A stretch of DNA of 5,494 nucleotides. It comes from Omnitrophica WOR_2 bacterium GWA2_47_8. GTDB taxonomy: Bacteria; Omnitrophota; Gorgyraeia; Zapsychrales; GWA2-47-8. The notes below the pieces were generated by a model. It searched no databases. It was not told the origin of the DNA and saw only the letters and a program-made list of their open reading frames with translations. The stretch is from assembly GCA_001805375.1 (NCBI GenBank), contig MHFY01000129.1, positions 1-5,494 of the forward strand, read 5' to 3'. This document shows positions 4,898 through 5,494 of this stretch, one piece after another. Each line of letters starts with the position of its first letter. The stretch's first letter is position 1. The translations under genes and the position numbers were made by a program.

Positions 4898-5494
4898 GGA
4901 GCATATACATCAGTCTCCGGATGAAACGCCGCCCACGCAAACCAGAATGAGCGCACAGAAACGATCTCTTTATCGCCTTTCATAACCCTCATTTTTCCAA
5001 AATCATCTTTGCCGATGGTAAGCGCGGCTCCTCCCAGGGTGTCGGATATTGACTCTCCTTTTTCGATGGAAGAATCGGGGTATGCCTTGAATTTCCCATT
5101 AATTTCAATTCCATAGACAACTTCTTTTGGATGAAGCCGTTTATCCTCATTTGATACGGGAAACATAAGGCTTGAGCTTGTATAATAGCCCCCATAGGGA
5201 TCATCGCCATACGACCTTAAATATCCCGTATCTAAAGACAATACTTGAGTATCTTGGTGTGCCAATTTCCAATCTCCCCAAGTATGGACATCGGCAGATA
5301 CCATCTCCAATTTCATCCCCGTAAGCTCGCCAATGATAGCCTCTCCCGTTGCCTGCTGCCAGTAGGAATCTGTTTTTCTATCATACATTACCATATCCGA
5401 ATTATAGAGTTTTCCCGACACTCCAAATTCAACCGCATCATTCCCAATAGTTCGCTTGAATGCAATTGCAGTTCCGCATAAAGGACAATAACGA
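4894..5494 (-). CDS. DUF3179 domain protein, 5' end missing
   Basis: The frame stays open to the window edge, so the N-terminus is outside; 199 residues are visible. In-frame translation of the last 73 bases gives RYCPLCGTAIAFKRTIGN, the family's CPLCG-TA-F signature, so the GTG at 5421 is internal and not the start. It continues with VSGKLYNSDMVMYDRKTDSY, GEAIIGELTG, TWGDW, LSLDTGYLRSYGDDPY, LHPKEVVYGIE and a C-terminal FWFAWAAFHPETDVY, all typical of DUF3179. Members occur in bacteria and archaea, commonly about 300-400 residues and often exported; function is not established. A signal peptide or lipobox would lie in the missing part. It converges on the DUF1059 gene; its TAG (4894-4896) overlaps that gene's TAA. 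Confidence 0.92.
   Translation of the reverse strand, partial: RYCPLCGTAIAFKRTIGNDAVEFGVSGKLYNSDMVMYDRKTDSYWQQATGEAIIGELTGMKLEMVSADVHTWGDWKLAHQDTQVLSLDTGYLRSYGDDPYGGYYTSSSLMFPVSNEDKRLHPKEVVYGIEINGKFKAYPDSSIEKGESISDTLGGAALTIGKDDFGKMRVMKGDKEIVSVRSFWFAWAAFHPETDVYAP

Noticed and set aside
1..5494. CRISPR array, insertion sequence or long direct repeats
   Set aside because: No regularly spaced repeats, transposase frame or terminal inverted repeats with target duplication were seen; only the single hairpin after uvrB and the protein-level Cys-module duplication stand out.

Overview
The window looks archaeal. The tRNA-Val(CAC) has the archaeal-style GTCTAG D-arm entry and no encoded CCA. A/T-rich TATA (box A) elements sit about 25 bp before the starts of the tRNA and of three protein genes, and oligo-T tracts are the only terminator-like signals. 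The patchy gene content (bacterial-type uvrB, DUF1059, DUF3179, a Cys-rich surface protein) would suit a DPANN-like or other uncultured archaeon. The lineage is inference and cannot be settled from this window.

Left part (1-2006): a tRNA-Val gene with promoter and T-tract, then, converging on it from the minus strand, one long A/T-rich gene of up to 619 codons. Its product has an unusual order of parts: signal peptide, ectodomain with two tandem 10-cysteine modules, one membrane span, a roughly 150-residue charged coiled-coil stalk, and a C-terminal HNH (ββα-metal) endonuclease motif predicted to lie in the cytoplasm. I know of no described system with this layout, and it is the most interesting item here.

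Middle (2007-4042): a compact divergent intergenic region with two near-identical TTTTTAAAT boxes facing opposite ways, each about 25 bp from an ATG, which suggests leaderless mRNAs for both genes. The rightward gene is a complete uvrB, the DNA-damage-recognition helicase of nucleotide excision repair. No uvrA or uvrC is visible.

Right part (4043-5494): a 172-bp spacer holding a long hairpin with some attC-like traits, then a likely two-gene unit made of a four-TM membrane protein of unknown function (TATA-driven start) and a small DUF1059 protein with a strong Shine-Dalgarno. A leftward DUF3179 gene, cut by the window end, converges on it, and the two stop codons overlap.

The genes do not form one obvious pathway. 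uvrB is housekeeping repair. The membrane-HNH gene looks accessory: lower G+C in sampled lines, next to a tRNA 3' end, and modular. The right-hand genes encode envelope or unknown functions.
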